The notes beneath the pieces are model-generated. The model did no database searches. It was given only the letters and a program-made list of their open reading frames with translations, and had not been told where the DNA came from. Below, in pieces: positions 61,907 through 64,000 of a stretch of DNA of 64,000 bases (within the stretch, counting starts at the first letter, position 1; each line of letters starts with the position of its first letter). The stretch comes from Pseudomonadales bacterium (GTDB taxonomy: Bacteria; Pseudomonadota; Gammaproteobacteria; Pseudomonadales; Pseudohongiellaceae), in NCBI GenBank assembly GCA_024234365.1, contig JACKOK010000001.1, positions 620,001 through 684,000 on the forward strand, given 5' to 3'. A program made the translations under genes and the position numbers.

Positions 61907-63493
61907 ATGCAGGAAAACGTGCAATCTAACGACCTGGCCCTGCTGGGTCAATCGGTGGAACAACTGTTGCAGGAACTGCCGGAGCGCATCAGCAGCCCCT
62001 TGTGGCGCTGGGCCCGTGAGACGCCGCAGGCGCTGGCCCTGTGCGACCAGCTCGGGCAGCGCTGTACCTATGCGCAGCTTGCACAGCGGGTCGAACGTTG
62101 TCGGGCGCAGTTGCACGAACTGGGCATACGTCCCGGCGACCGGGTGTTGCTGCTGAACGAAAATTGTGTGGCTGTGTTGGTCTGGGTGCTGGCGCTCAGC
62201 GAACTGGATGCCGTGAGCGTCGTCGTCAATGCCCGTCTCAGCGCGCAGGAGATTGCCCGCATCCGCCAGCACTGTCAGCCCCGCCTGAGCGCCTGTTTCC
62301 TGGATTCCGCTGCGGCGACAGAGCACTGGCAACAGTTGCGCAGTCAGCAGCAAAGCGAGGAAATCCGGCAGGAGGGTGCAGGTGTAGGGCTGCTTTTCGA
62401 TCCCGGTTCCGAACCCCTGGCACAGACGCAGAAAGCGGTGCAGGAACGGGTGTGTGTGATGATCTACACCACCGGTACCACGGGAGAGCCCAAGGGCGTC
62501 ATGCTCTGTCACCGCAATATTCTTTATGTGGCCGCCATCACCAGTGTGCTGCGCGGCATGGACCCGAGCGACCGTATCTACTGCGCCCTGCCCATCTCGC
62601 ACATCTTCGGTCTCTCGGCCGTGTTTCTGGCCAGCCTCTACCGGGGGGCGGCGCTGATGCTGACGGATCGTTTTGACGCGGCAGCCTGTCTGCGCACCCT
62701 GCACGAGGAAAACGTCAGCGGCATGCTGGGCGTGCCCACCATGTTTGCCCGTTTGATCGAATATGCCAGGGCGCAGGGTCTGGGCAGCGATGCCATGCCC
62801 CGTCTGCGTTTTCTCTATGCCGGAGGGGCTCCACTGGATGCCACCATCAAGCGGGAGACGGAGGCGCTGTTCCGGCTCCCGCTGCTCAATGCCTACGGGA
62901 TGACCGAGAGTGGCCCAACGCTCTGCCAGGTGCGCTGGAACGAGCCTCTGGAGAGCTGCAGTGTCGGGCGTCCGCTGCCCGGGCTGGAGCTGCGTATCGT
63001 GGACAGCCAGGGGCAGCCGGTGGCGCCCGGTGAGGTGGGAGAACTGCATGTGCGCGGACCCAATGTCATGTGCGGCTATTACCACAATGCTGTCGCTACG
63101 GCGCAGGTGATTGATCCGGAAGGCTTTCTCAATACGGGAGACCTGGTGCGGGTGGACGCCGGGGGCAATGTGCACATCGCCGGGCGCAGCAAGGAGTTGA
63201 TTATCCATTCGGGCTTCAATGTCTACCCGCCGGAGGTCGAGGCCGCCATTGCTCAGCATCCGGATGTGCTGCTGTGTGCCGTGATCGGGGAGCCGAGCGA
63301 CGGGAACGAACTGGTCGTCGCGTATGTTCAATGCAAGGCTGGCAAAACGCTCACGGCGCAGGCGCTGCAGGATTTCGTCCGGCCACTGCTGACGCCCTAC
63401 AAACGTCCGTCACGGATCGAGATTCTGACGCAATTGCCAACGGCTCCCTCCGGCAAGGTGCTGAAGGCGCGCCTGCGGGATTTACGGTCGTAA
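61907..63493 (+). CDS. AMP-forming acyl-CoA synthetase / AMP-dependent ligase
   Basis: An ANL-superfamily ligase of 528 residues that activates a carboxylic acid as acyl-AMP and then probably the CoA thioester. Core motifs: the P-loop YTTGTTGEPKGVM, ALPISHIFGLSAVF, LNAYGMTESGPT, NTGDLVRVDAGGNVHIAGRSKELI and the catalytic lysine in PTAPSGKVLKARLRDL. The acyl chain cannot be told from sequence. The 13-base gap to the divergent glycosyltransferase start means promoter and coding sequence overlap. Confidence 0.9.
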   Translation: MQENVQSNDLALLGQSVEQLLQELPERISSPLWRWARETPQALALCDQLGQRCTYAQLAQRVERCRAQLHELGIRPGDRVLLLNENCVAVLVWVLALSELDAVSVVVNARLSAQEIARIRQHCQPRLSACFLDSAAATEHWQQLRSQQQSEEIRQEGAGVGLLFDPGSEPLAQTQKAVQERVCVMIYTTGTTGEPKGVMLCHRNILYVAAITSVLRGMDPSDRIYCALPISHIFGLSAVFLASLYRGAALMLTDRFDAAACLRTLHEENVSGMLGVPTMFARLIEYARAQGLGSDAMPRLRFLYAGGAPLDATIKRETEALFRLPLLNAYGMTESGPTLCQVRWNEPLESCSVGRPLPGLELRIVDSQGQPVAPGEVGELHVRGPNVMCGYYHNAVATAQVIDPEGFLNTGDLVRVDAGGNVHIAGRSKELIIHSGFNVYPPEVEAAIAQHPDVLLCAVIGEPSDGNELVVAYVQCKAGKTLTAQALQDFVRPLLTPYKRPSRIEILTQLPTAPSGKVLKARLRDLRS

Positions 63494-63811
63494 CGCTTTG
63501 GCGTATGAGCCGCCAGGTTTCCGTTTGTTGACGGGAAAGGGAAGACTTGTCCGCTGGGTTCGGTCTAGCTGTGAAGGGCCGTTTTATGCCGAAAAGTGGC
63601 GCAAAAGTGGCGCCCGCGGGGCATGTTGGCAATGGGGTCAACGGAATCGTTTTATCGGGTGGATTCCCTTGCTTTTGCTGCGGAGTTAGTGGGATAGTTG
63701 GGCCTTCCGAAGGGCATCAGACCCGGGTTTCGGGGCGTAATATAACAGGCAGTGAGGGGTGTATCCGGACGTATCGCCACTCGTGTTGCACTTAAAAAAA
63801 GAAGATTCCCC
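63494..63811. other. Intergenic region with tandem 11-mer
   Basis: These 318 bases hold no supported gene. The notable element is an exact head-to-tail repeat AAAAGTGGCGC at 63592-63602 and 63603-63613, one helical turn apart, which could be an operator. It lies about 200 bases before the next gene. Confidence 0.45.
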
Positions 63812-64000
63812 ATGGTTTCTCAAACGCTCGAAAATCTGCGCCAGACTCTCAAGACCATCCGCCGTCGACGGAATCGCCTGTTCGCCCTGCAGCATGCCAG
63901 TCTCGCGCTTGCCGCACTCATTGTATTTACCCTCTTCCTTAGTGCCGTCGAAGCCTGGTGGCAACCGGGCCGCCGTGGGGACATGCTGTTGTTTTCCCTG
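63812..64000 (+). CDS. N-terminus of a membrane protein (partial)
   Basis: The window ends 63 codons into this frame. It starts MVSQTLENLRQTLKTIRRRRN, a basic amphipathic segment, then one membrane helix (LALAALIVFTLFLSAVEAWW). The layout recalls large DUF4175-type membrane proteins but this is too little to assign a family. No Shine-Dalgarno stands out (GAAGATTCCCC before the ATG). Confidence 0.6.
   Translation, partial: MVSQTLENLRQTLKTIRRRRNRLFALQHASLALAALIVFTLFLSAVEAWWQPGRRGDMLLFSL

Noticed and set aside
1..64000. CRISPR arrays, insertion sequences, prophage, tRNA or rRNA genes
   Set aside because: No spaced repeats, transposase motifs, phage structural genes, cloverleaf-like T-loop/acceptor patterns or rRNA-like sequence were recognised by reading; short RNA genes could be missed without a covariance search.

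Overview
The window reads as chromosomal DNA of a GC-rich (roughly 60%) marine-type gammaproteobacterium. The evidence is the gene set: tgt-yajC-secD-secF, rimI, prfC, nhaA, acnA-fumC, tamA-tamB, a PanP-type aspartate decarboxylase, and a large TonB-dependent receptor of the kind abundant in Cellvibrionales/Alteromonadales-like bacteria. Genus cannot be fixed from the sequence alone. I see no phage, IS element, CRISPR array, rRNA or tRNA. Genes are dense, and most long reading frames antisense to them are GC-bias shadows.

Layout. 1-1473 (-): beta-CASP metallo-beta-lactamase-fold protein (cut by the window edge) preceded by a DUF3047 protein. 1555-4839 (+): SoxC-like molybdenum sulfite dehydrogenase, its c-type cytochrome and an aldehyde dehydrogenase in one overlapping operon. 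5403-8291 (+): very strongly codon-biased TonB-dependent receptor with a long AT-rich leader and a clear terminator. 8377-15109 (-): nhaA, then tamA-tamB. 15251-20946 (+): acnA, fumC and a TerC/CBS membrane protein. 20969-24112: OmpA-like lipoprotein (-), a DUF1704 zincin (+) and htpX (+). 24315-25805 (+): a double-glycine-leader peptide, an intercistronic hairpin and a rhomboid protease. This is the most unusual locus here.

25809-33301 is an Anbu/amidoligase-type locus: transglutaminase-DUF2126 (-) divergent from ATP-grasp and alpha-E genes and a zinc metallopeptidase (+), facing an Anbu proteasome-like peptidase (-). It probably makes, cleaves or recycles a peptide-like product. 33529-41857 holds small unknowns, a zinc-ribbon/Smr-like protein, a CopC-like protein, a membrane AraC regulator, a secreted unknown plus a redoxin-cytochrome-copper monooxygenase fusion behind an FNR-like box, a quinone oxidoreductase, and an unknown gene with rimI. 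41867-44685 (-): hisC with two small genes, and a lipoprotein carrying a lysozyme-like motif. 44822-49242: an orphan GAF-GspE ATPase and small unknowns, with an AT-rich spacer holding DnaA-box-like sites. 49394-55482 (+): prfC, tgt, yajC, secD, secF. 55505-63493: panP, two convergent lytic transglycosylases (MltD- and MltB-like), a QTMAN-family glycosyltransferase and an acyl-CoA synthetase. The last 189 bases begin a membrane protein.

Shared themes are envelope building (TamAB, SecDF-YajC, MltD/MltB, HtpX, OmpA-like lipoprotein), central carbon flow (AcnA, FumC, PanP, SSADH-like enzyme), and queuosine tRNA modification (Tgt plus a candidate queuosine glycosyltransferase). Two peptide-linked loci (24.3-25.8 kb and 25.8-33.3 kb) lie side by side.
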